A stretch of 40,665 nt of DNA, taken from positions 1-40,665 of the IMG/VR virus record IMGVR_UViG_3300028025_004032. One strand, written 5' to 3'. Below are positions 31,275-37,451 of the stretch, piece by piece; position 1 is the first letter of the stretch, and every line of letters begins with the position of its first letter. The DNA is from a virus. Position numbers and translations under genes: made by a program. The notes below the pieces were generated by a model. That model was not told the origin of the DNA, did no database searches, and worked only from the letters and a program-made list of their open reading frames with translations.

Positions 31275-31393
31275 GTAGTGTGTTTAATAAAAAGAGTGCC
31301 TTAGCCACACTACTAGCACGCAACTTATAAAAGTTACTTTCAGCACTCCGTATTGTTAATAAAAAATTTCTTGACATTTTGTAGTGTATTAGT
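31275..31393 (-). ncRNA. structured leader RNA, pseudoknot or switch candidate
   Basis: Transcribed from the promoter at 31397. In RNA order: GAGTGC (31348-31343), hairpin GTAACTT/AAGTTGC with loop TTAT, GTAGTGTG (31313-31306), GCACTC (31299-31294) followed by TTTTT, and CACACTAC (31282-31275) just before the ATG at 31271. The two pairings interleave (A-B-A'-B'), so they form a pseudoknot or exclude each other. A further ACACTAC (31387-31381) can also pair with B. Confidence 0.6.
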
Positions 31394-31396
31394 ATG

Positions 31397-31424
31397 CAAA
31401 TATAATACATTTTTTTTAAATCAA
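31397..31424 (-). promoter_or_regulatory. promoter of structured leader
   Basis: TATATTTG (31397-31404), 17-base spacer and TTG (31422-31424) on the minus strand. Confidence 0.6.
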
Positions 31425-31436
31425 TCAACTATTTTT

Positions 31437-31703
31437 TTAATTTGCCTTACTAAATGATTTTAAAATCCTAGTCACTTTGGCTTTATCCTTTGCCATTAGC
31501 GAATAATTAAGATAGGTTACAGGCTCACCATATCTATTTTTGGAGCTTACCTTTTCTCTTTTAAGTGTTATTTCAAAAGGCTGCTCAATTTTGCGGATAA
31601 TTTCTCGACTGGCGTTTGAATATCCAAAGTCTTTCATAATAGTTTTGCAATTTAGGATTTTGCCCTCCAAAAGGCTTTGAAGTAATTTGATTGTGCTTTT
31701 CAT
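31437..31703 (-). CDS. helix-turn-helix-like DNA-binding protein
   Basis: 88 residues: STIKLLQSLLEGKILNCKTI and MKDFGYSNASREIIRKIEQ look like a winged-helix or helix-turn-helix unit, then a beta hairpin with basic residues (EITLKREKVSSKNRYGEPVTYLNY). This layout occurs in small phage HTH proteins. It may regulate the next promoter (31397), which lies right behind its stop. Confidence 0.6.
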   Translation of the reverse strand: MKSTIKLLQSLLEGKILNCKTIMKDFGYSNASREIIRKIEQPFEITLKREKVSSKNRYGEPVTYLNYSLMAKDKAKVTRILKSFSKAN

Positions 31704-31707
31704 TCTT

Positions 31708-32007
31708 TTATAATTTAATTTGTGAATTTAATTGTTTATTGTATTGAGCGTCTTTTCTGCGTTGAATCCATTCACTTGAGGTCATTTTTTTTCTTTTGTA
31801 TATAACCTCTCGGTTTATGAATGGAATTGAACCTACATACTGTATTTTCTCGTGCTTTACTTTGTTATAGCTGTAAGGATTGTGGTCTGCTATACTATCT
31901 GCCCAAGTCTTCCAAGCTCCGTTCTCAACTTCTCTTTTACGTTCAGCTGGACATTCAGGCGAGTTGGCAAAGGCTAGCATTCTATCTAGTAGTTTATCTG
32001 GTTTCAT
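31708..32007 (-). CDS. hypothetical basic protein
   Basis: 99 residues, basic, no family recognised. Helical N-terminus (DKLLDRMLAFANSPE), Trp-rich middle (GAWKTWADSIADHNPYSYNK) and a Lys/Arg-rich C-terminus (YKRKKMTSSEWIQRRKDAQYNK). It overlaps the 47-residue gene by 14 bases and lies four bases before the HTH gene. Nucleic-acid binding is plausible from charge. Confidence 0.55.
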   Translation of the reverse strand: MKPDKLLDRMLAFANSPECPAERKREVENGAWKTWADSIADHNPYSYNKVKHEKIQYVGSIPFINREVIYKRKKMTSSEWIQRRKDAQYNKQLNSQIKL

Positions 32008-32137
32008 ATAAAGCTATAAATTGAGCGTTTGGATATTCGTTTCTCCACTTGTTATAAGCCTCGCATACATCGCCTTCGTATGTTTTGCCTTCGCTATAGT
32101 AGTCATTTTCGCTGGTCTTAAATAAAATATGTATCAT
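31994..32137 (-). CDS. 47-residue hypothetical protein
   Basis: ATG at 32137, TAA at 31994. It begins MIHILFKTSENDYYSEGKTY and ends FIALYETR; the centre is EGDVCEAYNKWRNEYPNAQ. It fills the only gap in this operon and overlaps the next gene by 14 bases, which is why I accept it. No family is recognised. Confidence 0.5.
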   Translation of the reverse strand: MIHILFKTSENDYYSEGKTYEGDVCEAYNKWRNEYPNAQFIALYETR

Positions 32138-32140
32138 AAT

Positions 32141-32353
32141 TTAAAATTTTTCGATTTCTTCTTTTACGGATTGCCAATACTCACGCTCATCTAACGTTTC
32201 AAAAATATCCTCGATTGCTTCTATTATCTCATTTACTGCAATTAAAGAACACCTTTTACTTTCATTTGAAGTTTGAAACATTTTATAGCCTTCTGGAGTT
32301 TTCTCAAAGGCAAATTTATTAAATAGCTCTTTTGCTTTTTCTTGTGGTATCAT
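32141..32353 (-). CDS. hypothetical protein
   Basis: 70 residues: PQEKAKELFNKFAFEKT at the start and a long acidic helix near the end (LIAVNEIIEAIEDIFETLDE). This short protein type is recurrent in Bacteroidetes phages and prophages, but has no known function. Its start overlaps the exonuclease stop (ATGA). Confidence 0.6.
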   Translation of the reverse strand: MIPQEKAKELFNKFAFEKTPEGYKMFQTSNESKRCSLIAVNEIIEAIEDIFETLDEREYWQSVKEEIEKF

Positions 32354-33090
32354 TTCTTTATGTAAAATTCGTTATCAAATCTAAATACTTCCGTTTCGTT
32401 ATTCACCCACCAATCTTTCAGAGGCTTATAGTGAATACCATTTTTAAGCTGATTATAGAAAAACTCCATTTCATCTAAAATAGTAGCGTTTGCCATTTGC
32501 TGATAAGCTACATTAATCATAGGGTGGTATTGTTCAGCCTTAGTCAAAATCTCGTCGCAGATAGCCTCATCTTTGCTTATTTCATGAATATAAAACCGCT
32601 CTTCTAATGGAAACGGATACTCAGTCCAATCGTCTTGACCGAATTTCTCTGGCTTAGTTAGGTAGTTAATAAGGTAGGCTTTGTCAACTTTCAATGCGAG
32701 CATTTGAGTTTGTACTTGATAGTTATATGCTTTCGATATTTTGGAGCTTTGTTCGATAAATCCTTTAATTGAGTATTGGCATTTAGCATCCCCTGTCCAA
32801 ATACCTTCCTCGTATGCGTCTGGCGTTGCACTCAAATAGTCATTTACTTTGAATGATTCCTGTCTGCCAGTATCAAAATTAAAGTTATGCTGACCGCCTT
32901 TGACATTAATAAGTATATCTAAGGCTGCGGCTTCGTTATTTATTCCGTGATACATTGCGCTGGTCGTTATATCAGGTTTGCAGTCTACTAGATCTAAGGC
33001 AATCTCATAGATATACCCTAGTCTTGTAGCTCCAGTACCTTCTGCGCATAGCTTTGAAACGCCACTTGCTGAGAATCTGCCTTTTTCCAT
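32350..33090 (-). CDS. YqaJ-type phage exonuclease
   Basis: 246 residues. The motif ATPDAYEEG with GDAKCQ (about 89-107) matches the YqaJ/lambda-exonuclease core, followed by YQVQTQMLAL with the conserved glutamine. An N-terminal Ser/Arg element (GRFSASGVSKLCAEGTG) precedes it. With the ERF annealing protein at 33917-34429 it should form a two-component recombination system. The start overlaps the DGQHR gene stop by one base (TAATG). Confidence 0.85.
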   Translation of the reverse strand: MEKGRFSASGVSKLCAEGTGATRLGYIYEIALDLVDCKPDITTSAMYHGINNEAAALDILINVKGGQHNFNFDTGRQESFKVNDYLSATPDAYEEGIWTGDAKCQYSIKGFIEQSSKISKAYNYQVQTQMLALKVDKAYLINYLTKPEKFGQDDWTEYPFPLEERFYIHEISKDEAICDEILTKAEQYHPMINVAYQQMANATILDEMEFFYNQLKNGIHYKPLKDWWVNNETEVFRFDNEFYIKK

Positions 33091-33893
33091 TACTTAGCTT
33101 TTATATTTTCGTTATCTGAATTATATTTCAATATAGAAACTTCAACTCCTGACCTAAAATGATTCCAAGCTTTTATCATATATGCGCTCTTTGCAACAAT
33201 TGGGATTTTTTTAATTTGCAATTTATCATCTATTAGTTTTTTTCGCAAAACTAAAATAGTTTTATTGCTAATATTTTCACCAGTGCATAATTGATTTATA
33301 AATGATTCAGCAGAAACTGGACATATATCATAAAAGTGTGCATACATACCTCCAATCAATGCGTGTGATAAAATTTTAGAAAACTTCTCATATAGATAAG
33401 CTGTTTTTGCAGCGGCTTTATCCCAAAAGAAACTATTTTCATAATACTTTGATAGTAATTCATTATTACTAAGTTTTTCGTCTTTATGTAATCCTCTTGC
33501 AGTTATTCTATTATTTTTCATAGCATAATATTGCTGAATAATTGAAGGCATTGAAGCAGAATACTGTACGTTGTTTAACTTAAATACATCTGATGAACTT
33601 CTATTCGAACCAGTGTCTAATACGTCTGTAATGTTTTCTTTTAAATTTTTGGCTACATGAAAATAAATTGAAACTCCTGATAATATTACTGCTTCCAATC
33701 TATGCTGACCATCGATTAAGTTCCCATTTTCTGAAAACTTTATAAGTTCTCCAGTGTTTTCACGCCACCTACCTAATTTCATTTCTTTTGCATACTTAGA
33801 CACGGCAGATTGTCTAAGATTTCTATTTTTTACATTTTTAGATAAAAAACCTTCTGCTATTGCAGGACTTACTAATACTTTTTCTATTGTCAT
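33090..33893 (-). CDS. ParB-like DGQHR domain protein
   Basis: 267 residues. LIDGQHRLEAVILSG (about 58-72) is the ParB/sulfiredoxin DGQHR motif; a helical C-terminal two thirds (KILSHALIGGMYAHFYDICP and others) is not recognised. It is embedded between annealing protein and exonuclease, translationally coupled to the exonuclease. DGQHR proteins occur in DNA modification or mobile-element gene clusters; role in recombination here is inference. Confidence 0.7.
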   Translation of the reverse strand: MTIEKVLVSPAIAEGFLSKNVKNRNLRQSAVSKYAKEMKLGRWRENTGELIKFSENGNLIDGQHRLEAVILSGVSIYFHVAKNLKENITDVLDTGSNRSSSDVFKLNNVQYSASMPSIIQQYYAMKNNRITARGLHKDEKLSNNELLSKYYENSFFWDKAAAKTAYLYEKFSKILSHALIGGMYAHFYDICPVSAESFINQLCTGENISNKTILVLRKKLIDDKLQIKKIPIVAKSAYMIKAWNHFRSGVEVSILKYNSDNENIKAK

Positions 33894-33916
33894 TTTGTTT
33901 GATTTTATTGTTTAAT

Positions 33917-34429
33917 TTAATTGTTTTTGCTTAATTCTAATTTGCGTTTAGTAAACTTTTCTATTGTAGCTGCATCTTTTGGATTAATATCGCTAAATAA
34001 CTTAGTTAGGTCGCCTTGAGTTTTACAGCCTGCTATCCTGCTATCTGTATCACCTTTGATTTGCTCACCTGCAGCGTCAATATCTGAATCTGTAATAATA
34101 CCTAGAGCCGAACTAAGTGCATAGCGTCTCATGTAAGTTATTGCAGAACCTAATACTTGAAACTCATTCATTTTTGCTAGTTGCACTCCCTGTGGTATGT
34201 CAAATATGCTTTCTAAGGTCTCACCACTTTCAATATGAAATACAATAGTCTTAATAGATTTGCCTTCACCTAGCTGAGTAAAGCCTATACCATTCTTTTT
34301 TAGCAATGGATTAATGACCTTAAAGATTGCAGGAAGGTCGGCAAATTTATAGCCGTATCCGCTGGTGTCTTTTAAAATAACTGGAACTTCGTTTTGGAAG
34401 TCGCTTAATGCTTTGAATAAATTTTTCAT
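33917..34429 (-). CDS. ERF family ssDNA-annealing protein
   Basis: 170 residues with the ERF core: YKFADLPAIFKVINPLLKKNGI (about 27-48), then FHIESGETLES and QVLGSAITYMRRYALSSALGI, followed by an Asp-rich segment (TDSDIDAAG). Single-strand annealing proteins of this family pair with an exonuclease for phage recombination. The C-terminal 40 residues form a linker/helix. It lies upstream of the DGQHR and YqaJ genes. Confidence 0.9.
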   Translation of the reverse strand: MKNLFKALSDFQNEVPVILKDTSGYGYKFADLPAIFKVINPLLKKNGIGFTQLGEGKSIKTIVFHIESGETLESIFDIPQGVQLAKMNEFQVLGSAITYMRRYALSSALGIITDSDIDAAGEQIKGDTDSRIAGCKTQGDLTKLFSDINPKDAATIEKFTKRKLELSKNN

Positions 34430-34432
34430 TTG

Positions 34433-34651
34433 TTAATTGGTTTTATTGTGATTAATTACTTTTTCGATTCTTACTAATAACCATAGCGGCATTGACTTTT
34501 GATTTTCTTTGCGCTCGAAATATTCATGAATGTCTTCGAGTAGTTCTAGTTTTTCGCATGGCTTGTCAGCTGGTTTATACTTATCTATTATAAATTGTGC
34601 GCTATCCATAAGGATTTCTAATTCGGGCAATGTTTGTGTGAATACATTCAT
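34433..34651 (-). CDS. hypothetical protein
   Basis: 72 residues, helical (PELEILMDSAQFIIDKYKP, KLELLEDIHEYFERKE, WLLVRIEKVINHN), no family recognised. It is the first gene behind the early promoter at 34689-34717 and stops four bases before the annealing-protein start. It may be a small early regulatory protein. Confidence 0.55.
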   Translation of the reverse strand: MNVFTQTLPELEILMDSAQFIIDKYKPADKPCEKLELLEDIHEYFERKENQKSMPLWLLVRIEKVINHNKTN

Positions 34652-34674
34652 TTGTTTTAAATTTTATTGTTATT

Positions 34675-34749
34675 GATTAATTACTCTACAAAGATAAAAC
34701 ACTATTTTAAAGTGCAACCTTTTATTTTTACTTTTTAATAATTATTAAC
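34675..34749 (-). repeat. duplicated early promoter region, copy 1
   Basis: Aligns without gaps to 36397-36471, 75 bases. Both flanks are highly similar (the 28-base start differs at two bases), the centre differs. It contains the -7 TATCTTTG (34689-34696), 18-base spacer and TTG (34715-34717). Confidence 0.65.
34689..34717 (-). promoter_or_regulatory. early promoter with AGTAATTAA extension
   Basis: Minus-strand TTG at 34715-34717, 18 bases, TATCTTTG at 34689-34696, then three bases and AGTAATTAAT. It drives the 72-residue gene and probably the recombination genes. Confidence 0.7.
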
Positions 34750-34948
34750 AGGTATATGGTGTTTCCATTGCGCTTTGCTGATTGCGAATTAATTGCAAGT
34801 CGCCATTAATAGCCTCCTGTATTTCAGCTTTTTTCAATTCAGTTAAGCGTGCTTTCACATTAGATATAACTTGCAGCTTTTGAGGTGTGGTCAATTCGGC
34901 TTCGTTTAGAATGTCTAAAATCTTTTCCACTAAATAGTCTCTAGTCAT
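34745..34948 (-). CDS. hypothetical protein
   Basis: 67 residues, helical, with DYLVEKILDILNEAELTTP and KLQVISNVKARLTELKKAEI. It ends METPYTC. The stop lies next to the duplicated promoter region. It overlaps the upstream gene as ATGA. No family is recognised. Confidence 0.55.
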   Translation of the reverse strand: MTRDYLVEKILDILNEAELTTPQKLQVISNVKARLTELKKAEIQEAINGDLQLIRNQQSAMETPYTC

Positions 34949-35169
34949 ATTATGTCCTTTTCGTTTATTGCTATTATTTGATTGATTTTTTTGCCTTCCA
35001 GAATTTTGGCTAAGAAAATAATGTCATTCGTGGGAGTTAATCCACTTGAATACATTAGTTCCACCTGGCATTCTATTACCTCTTTTCTGGTTACCATTTT
35101 CTTTTTGATTCTTACTTTTTGCGTTGGTATTACGTCTTTCTTTTCATTTACCCTGTACTCTTCAAACAT
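34945..35169 (-). CDS. hypothetical protein
   Basis: 74 residues, basic start (VNEKKDVIPTQKVRIKKKMV) and hydrophobic end (FLAKILEGKKINQIIAINEK). The ATG lies four bases behind a TATATTTG box, a third leaderless-type start. No family is recognised. Confidence 0.55.
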   Translation of the reverse strand: MFEEYRVNEKKDVIPTQKVRIKKKMVTRKEVIECQVELMYSSGLTPTNDIIFLAKILEGKKINQIIAINEKDII

Positions 35170-35173
35170 TCAG

Positions 35174-35181
35174 CAAATATA
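35174..35181 (-). promoter_or_regulatory. leaderless -7 promoter
   Basis: TATATTTG on the minus strand with the ATG at 35169 after four bases, the same spacing as at 251 and 17525. Confidence 0.55.
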
Positions 35182-35182
35182 G

Positions 35183-35461
35183 CTATTTTCGCTTATTTAC
35201 TATCCGAAAATCATGCTTGACTTCAATATGAGAATAATGCGCTATGTTTTGAGTATTTTTCAACTTTATTAATTTAGTTAACCCTGCGAGCTCTATTTTT
35301 AGATTTGCATTTTCTTTTGATAGTTCGCTAATTTTATCCTCTTGCTCGCTGTCATTAGATTTAATTAAATGGGTTTCTTTGTAATTCATTCCGCACATAA
35401 AGGAAAAACCTAGAGCCGAAATTAAGGCTAACAATAATAATTGATTGTATGTAATTTTCAT
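35183..35461 (-). CDS. membrane-anchored coiled-coil protein
   Basis: 92 residues: an N-terminal membrane helix (LLLLALISALGFSFMCGM, about 7-24), then a periplasmic-looking coiled coil (QEDKISELSKENANLKIELAGLTKL). This is the layout of an inner-membrane spanin, but it lies in the early region far from holin and endolysin, so a membrane-linked early function is equally possible. Confidence 0.55.
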   Translation of the reverse strand: MKITYNQLLLLALISALGFSFMCGMNYKETHLIKSNDSEQEDKISELSKENANLKIELAGLTKLIKLKNTQNIAHYSHIEVKHDFRIVNKRK

Positions 35462-35464
35462 TGT

Positions 35465-35806
35465 CTAGTTTAAGGTTATTCTAAAACATTTCTTTTCAAT
35501 AAGCGTTTCACATGACCTCCAGTCACTTAGATACTTTTGAGCGGCTTCGGCATTATCATCTGTATCTGATTCATTAGTGTACCATATATCGTATCTTGAT
35601 TCTCTGCCTTTAATAGCGTGTTCTGGTACGCTGTCAACCTTTTCAAATGAATGAAAGCTAAATGTATGGAACGGTGCAATTGACTGCTCTAATTCTAACC
35701 ATTTAACCTCCGAATAAAAGTTGAAGTCTTTGCTATTTGATACCTTAACTATATCGCCTTGCTTCAATTCAATTCCGTTTCTATCGTATAATTTTAATGT
35801 AAACAT
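35465..35806 (-). CDS. hypothetical protein, YopX-like start
   Basis: 113 residues. The beginning (LYDRNGIELKQGDIVKVSNS) resembles YopX-type phage proteins (xxGxElxxGDIV), followed by a strand-rich region and RYDIWYTNESDTDDNAEAAQ, WRSCETLIEKKCF. The function of this family is unknown; the match is weak and by eye only. Confidence 0.5.
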   Translation of the reverse strand: MFTLKLYDRNGIELKQGDIVKVSNSKDFNFYSEVKWLELEQSIAPFHTFSFHSFEKVDSVPEHAIKGRESRYDIWYTNESDTDDNAEAAQKYLSDWRSCETLIEKKCFRITLN

Positions 35807-35811
35807 ATTTT

Positions 35812-36015
35812 TTAACTTAAAGTGATTAATAAATTTTCTTCTGCTACTAGTATATCTGCATTTGGGTCTATAGTTTTATATACCTGTAGTATAATTTCTT
35901 TTTCCCTTATTGCACGTTGGCGGATTATAAACTGCGCACCTTTGGACTCCTTCATTAAGGTCTCGAGCGTGTGCATATCGCGCTCGAGAATTGCTATGGC
36001 TTCTTTAACTTTCAT
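35812..36015 (-). CDS. hypothetical helical protein
   Basis: 67 residues from the ATG at 36015; an extension begins with TTG at 36048, which overlaps the upstream gene. Sequence is almost wholly helical (KVKEAIAILERDMHTLETLM, IIRQRAIREKEIILQVYKTI). The gene contains a nine-base-pair G+C-rich hairpin (35961-35989) covering the codons for LERDMHTLE. No family is recognised. Confidence 0.5.
   Translation of the reverse strand: MKVKEAIAILERDMHTLETLMKESKGAQFIIRQRAIREKEIILQVYKTIDPNADILVAEENLLITLS
35961..35989 (-). promoter_or_regulatory. perfect nine-base inverted repeat inside gene
   Basis: TCTCGAGCG (35961-35969) and CGCTCGAGA (35981-35989) with an 11-base loop: a G+C-rich stem in an A+T-rich gene. 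Confidence 0.5.
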
Positions 36016-36025
36016 TGGATTAGAT

Positions 36026-36373
36026 TTAATTTCCACGATTTGATTCAAATTTCTGTTCCTCTCTAAACTCTATCTCAGCTTGTTTACTATCATAGTCGCC
36101 ATCGTATGCCAAATTGGATAATCTAAGGTCTAAAAAACTAAGCAATGTAAATCCGAAGTCTTTTAGATTAGTGATTTCAAAATGCTTGTATTCTATTAGC
36201 TCTTCTTCTTTGGCGTTGTCATAGCCTTCCGACCAGATAATAGTTACGTCGTAGTTTTTTGATAATTCATTAAAGTAGACATTAGCTTTAACGTCTAATT
36301 CTGGGAAGATGTTTTCTGTTGTGTCAATTAAAGCCTGACAATAGCCTTCGATAAATTCTTTTGAGTAGTTCAT
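36026..36373 (-). CDS. hypothetical protein
   Basis: 115 residues from the ATG at 36373; the in-frame ATG at 36433 lies upstream of the promoter box (36411-36418) and is not used. Acidic, with NYSKEFIEGYCQALIDTTEN and a beta part (NVYFNELSKNYDVTIIWSEG). No family is recognised. It is the first gene behind the second copy of the duplicated early promoter. Confidence 0.6.
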   Translation of the reverse strand: MNYSKEFIEGYCQALIDTTENIFPELDVKANVYFNELSKNYDVTIIWSEGYDNAKEEELIEYKHFEITNLKDFGFTLLSFLDLRLSNLAYDGDYDSKQAEIEFREEQKFESNRGN

Positions 36374-36396
36374 TTGTTTAATTTTTATTTGTTTGT

Positions 36397-36471
36397 GATT
36401 AATTACTCTGCAAAGATAAAGCACTTTTGACAATATGAACCTTTTTTATTTACTTTTTAATAATTTTTAAC
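36397..36471 (-). repeat. duplicated early promoter region, copy 2
   Basis: Ungapped partner of 34675-34749. It carries TATCTTTG (36411-36418) and, at the same 18-base spacing as in copy 1, GTTC instead of GTTG. Confidence 0.65.
36411..36440 (-). promoter_or_regulatory. early promoter with AGTAATTAA extension
   Basis: TATCTTTG (36411-36418) followed by three bases and AGTAATTAAT on the minus strand. The -33 position reads GTTC, and a TTG lies nearer (36431-36433). Confidence 0.6.
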
Positions 36472-36507
36472 TAAACTAATTCACAAAGCATTGATAATCA
36501 ATGCAAC

Positions 36508-36738
36508 TTATTTTGCTTTTTCTGGCTTTATTTCGTACAAAAACTTAGAAACATAGGTTATTTTGCCAGTAAATTGAGCTAATCTTATAGCCTCTTTTAG
36601 CGCTTCTTCCTCTGAGGCGTGGATAAATTTAGGCACGTTGGTATTCTTTACAAATACTCTATAACCTTCACCTAGCTTGTAAACATTAGAAGTTACTAGG
36701 CTTATTCGTTCTTCTTTTTTTGTGATGCGTGGTCTCAT
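36508..36738 (-). CDS. hypothetical protein
   Basis: 76 residues with a basic N-terminus (MRPRITKKEERI), a beta hairpin (YKLGEGYRVFVKNTNVP) and a helix (SEEEALKEAIRLAQFTG). No family is recognised. Single-gene unit behind the promoter at 36762-36769, directly downstream of the intrinsic terminator that closes the glycan operon. Confidence 0.6.
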   Translation of the reverse strand: MRPRITKKEERISLVTSNVYKLGEGYRVFVKNTNVPKFIHASEEEALKEAIRLAQFTGKITYVSKFLYEIKPEKAK

Positions 36739-36761
36739 TTATTTTTAATTTAATTACTAAG

Positions 36762-36769
36762 CAAATATA
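36762..36769 (-). promoter_or_regulatory. -7 promoter with AGTAATTAA extension
   Basis: TATATTTG on the minus strand, then three bases and AGTAATTAAAT, 24 bases before the ATG at 36738. Confidence 0.6.
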
Positions 36770-36792
36770 TAGTTTATTTTTTTAATGGACAT

Positions 36793-36819
36793 AAAAAAAG
36801 CCACTTTTTAGGGTGGCTT
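36793..36819 (-). terminator. intrinsic terminator of glycan operon
   Basis: On the minus strand AAGCCAC (36819-36813) pairs with GTGGCTT (36804-36798) around an eight-base loop, and a run of seven T (36799-36793) follows. It is the clearest Rho-independent terminator in the window and separates the right-end operon from the early genes. Confidence 0.9.
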
Positions 36820-36868
36820 GCGTAATTAAAACAAACAAATACCTACCATTGCGGTAAGTTCAAATGAA
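36793..36868 (-). ncRNA. predicted small RNA
   Basis: The promoter at 36873-36902 and the terminator at 36793-36819 enclose about 75 bases without a credible gene (only a seven-codon frame MVGICLF). A further hairpin CTTACC/GGTAGG (36858-36853 with 36847-36842) lies in between. An attenuator of the next gene is the alternative. Confidence 0.55.
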
Positions 36869-36872
36869 TGCA

Positions 36873-36902
36873 CAAAGATAATCATTATTTTTTAAAGACA
36901 AA
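36873..36902 (-). promoter_or_regulatory. consensus promoter inside glycan operon end
   Basis: TTTG (36899-36902), 18-base spacer, TATCTTTG (36873-36880) on the minus strand, overlapping the end of the methyltransferase gene. Confidence 0.65.
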
Positions 36903-37451
36903 TAGCGTATTTCTAAACCAGTGTGCCTTATCTTCTATAACCGCTCTCACTTCTTGAGTCTCGGATTCCATTAATTCAAAACCTCTCTTTTCAAATTCTG
37001 GTATTATTTCATGATTATCTAAACAATTAACGTGTCCAAATCCAGCCTGACCTCTAACTGCCCATGAAGTAATTAAGTATTTTTCTGCGTGCTTTGTTAT
37101 ATTGTCTAAGTATATTTTCATAAACTTTTTAGGTATATGTTCACCTACTTCCAAACTAATAGCCAACTCACATTGATAATATTTATCACTCAAGTCAGTT
37201 GTTAAATCATCTTCATATATATTTTCAAATGCTGCAAACTTAGGCTTATTACCTTCAACTCCTATTGCAAAGTCTAGTATAGGCGATAGGTCTTTTAAAT
37301 AGTTACCAAGTCCGCAGCCGAAGTCAGTTAGTGATTTAATCTTTTTAATTTCGCAAAAGTCATAAATCCATTTACTTAAATTCTCTGAATGTACATGGTG
37401 ATTGTGCGCAGTCTCACCATTCCAAAATCCTGTATTTGCTATTTCGTTCAT
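36885..37451 (-). CDS. SAM-dependent methyltransferase (class I)
   Basis: 188 residues. SLTDFGCGLGNYLKDL (about 40-55) is the SAM-binding motif I, then ELAISLEVGEHIP as the motif after strand 4. The C-terminal half (GFGHVNCLDNHEIIPEFEKRGF) fits small methyltransferases acting on sugars or lipids. Last gene of the glycan operon, overlapping the previous gene by four bases (ATGA). Substrate unknown; sugar methylation is inferred from its neighbours. Confidence 0.75.
   Translation of the reverse strand: MNEIANTGFWNGETAHNHHVHSENLSKWIYDFCEIKKIKSLTDFGCGLGNYLKDLSPILDFAIGVEGNKPKFAAFENIYEDDLTTDLSDKYYQCELAISLEVGEHIPKKFMKIYLDNITKHAEKYLITSWAVRGQAGFGHVNCLDNHEIIPEFEKRGFELMESETQEVRAVIEDKAHWFRNTLFVFKK

Noticed and set aside
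31286-31345. 20-codon GTG frame (MLKVTFISCVLVVW...) in the structured leader
   Set aside because: It needs a GTG start inside a stem and lacks any conserved pattern; RNA structure explains the region better. A hydrophobic toxin peptide cannot be fully excluded.
36374-36433. Longer N-terminus (20 residues) for the protein at 36026-36373
   Set aside because: The upstream ATG lies before the -7 box, so the transcript from this promoter cannot contain it.
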